Source: Bacillus xiapuensis
GTDB taxonomy: Bacteria > Bacillota > Bacilli > Bacillales > Domibacillaceae
Direction: 5' to 3'
Length of the DNA stretch: 64,000 bases
Assembly (NCBI RefSeq): GCF_002797355.1
Contig: NZ_KZ454939.1
Coordinates: 777,828 to 841,827 of the forward strand
Part shown: positions 63,752 through 64,000 of the stretch, one piece after another
Layout of the letters: every line of letters starts with the position of its first letter
Position numbering within the stretch: position 1 is the stretch's first letter
The notes under the pieces: generated by a model
Databases searched by the model: none
Told to the model about the DNA's origin: nothing
Seen by the model: only the letters and a program-made list of their open reading frames with translations
Translations under genes and position numbers: made by a program

Positions 63752-64000
63752 ATGCAAAACATTATTCAGTTTTCCTTGAAGAATAAATTTGCCGTTTGGC
63801 TGATGACGATCATCGTGGCGGCGGCAGGTTTATATGCCGGGACTACTATGAAGCTGGAAACCATTCCAAATATCAATACGCCGCTCGTGTCCGTCATGAC
63901 CGTGTATCCCGGCGCGGCACCGGAACAAGTAGCTGATAAGGTGTCAGAGCCGATCGAGAAAAGGGTGCAAAATTTGGACGGCGTCACGAACGTCAGCTCT
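63752..64000 (+). CDS. swrC: RND-family efflux pump, N-terminus (SwrC-like, partial)
   Basis: The first 83 codons of an AcrB/RND permease, cut by the window end. ATG 63752 follows AAAGAAGGAG. It opens M-Q-N-I-I-Q-F-S-L-K-N-K-F-A-V-W-L-M-T, with the first membrane helix at about 12-28. A porter-domain start follows (M-K-L-E-T-I-P-N-I-N-T-P-L, V-Y-P-G-A-A-P-E-Q-V). SwrC of B. subtilis exports surfactin and is needed for swarming. The exact orthology rests on the short N-terminus plus the TetR neighbour. Confidence 0.88.
   Translation, partial: MQNIIQFSLKNKFAVWLMTIIVAAAGLYAGTTMKLETIPNINTPLVSVMTVYPGAAPEQVADKVSEPIEKRVQNLDGVTNVSS

Overview
The window is a chromosomal segment of an endospore-forming member of the Bacillaceae (Firmicutes). 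The evidence is the set of sporulation and germination genes (gerPA-F, cotO, cotZ, spoVAC/spoVAE homologues, yjcZ, spoVIF), Bacillus-type regulators (spx, mecA, spxH, med-comZ, a C-terminal-cysteine Fnr, the RoxS small RNA) and a gene order that follows the Bacillus subtilis chromosome closely. B. subtilis-like blocks are addA-gerP-yisK-yisL, yitS-yitT-yitU-yitW, yjzD-med-comZ-fabH-fabF-yjbA-trpS-opp-yjbC-spx-mecA-coiA-pepF-yizD-roxS-spxH-yjbI-to-yjbQ-fabI-cotO-cotZ, and yjcZ-spoVIF-yjcF-yjcG-yjcH. The presence of clpB and several insertions of other genes show that it is not B. subtilis itself. I do not name a species.

Layout. 1-2874: the 3' end of a group II intron (maturase C-terminus, domain V, domain VI) followed directly by the 3' exon of addA, so the helicase-nuclease gene is interrupted inside its conserved Q-S-I-Y-R-F-R helicase motif. 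2875-3200: a 105-bp near-perfect inverted repeat and one copy of a dispersed repeat stand where sbcD-sbcC lie in B. subtilis. 3203-5025: gerPF to gerPA on the minus strand, behind a textbook sigma-K promoter. 5119-9710: a DUF418 membrane protein, yisK, yisL, a decayed gene, and a membrane-anchored GH13 (alpha-amylase-like) protein whose catalytic residues are mostly replaced. 9790-17608: degV/yitT/yitU/yitW, fnr, uppP and a CtsR-controlled clpB. 17822-24249: yjzD, med-comZ, FapR-controlled fabH-fabF, yjbA and T-box-controlled trpS. 25009-30617: oppABCDF. 31149-38500: yjbC, spx, mecA, a cardiolipin synthase, coiA, pepF. 38699-45935: yizD, RoxS sRNA, spxH-yjbI, yjbJ/yjbK, yjbL-yjbM-nadK-yjbO, prpE. 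46075-50074: a CPA2 antiporter, FapR-controlled fabI, cotO, cotZ. 50398-56351: a chemoreceptor, a compact YhcN/SpoVAC/SpoVAE operon lacking spoVAD, yjcZ, spoVIF, yjcFGH. 56476-64000: pgpA, an ABC exporter, an AarF/UbiB kinase, tRNA-Val, a DUF2200 gene, a transposase relic, and a TetR regulator divergent from an RND efflux pump (swrC-like, cut by the window end).

Functional themes are coat formation and germinant access (gerP, cotO, cotZ, spoVA-like genes), the Spx/ClpXP/MecA/YjbH stress-proteolysis network, type II fatty-acid synthesis under FapR, oligopeptide uptake, and redox control (Fnr, RoxS with a Rex-like site).

The least expected structures are the intron inside addA; a family of at least seven roughly 140-bp structured dispersed repeats, all intergenic; the degenerate GH13 protein; the spoVAD-less operon; a 150-bp IS200/IS605-like mini-element; and an M-K-K-stop relic with an intact ribosome binding site and a CcpA-like site upstream of oppA. 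I saw no CRISPR array, prophage or rRNA.
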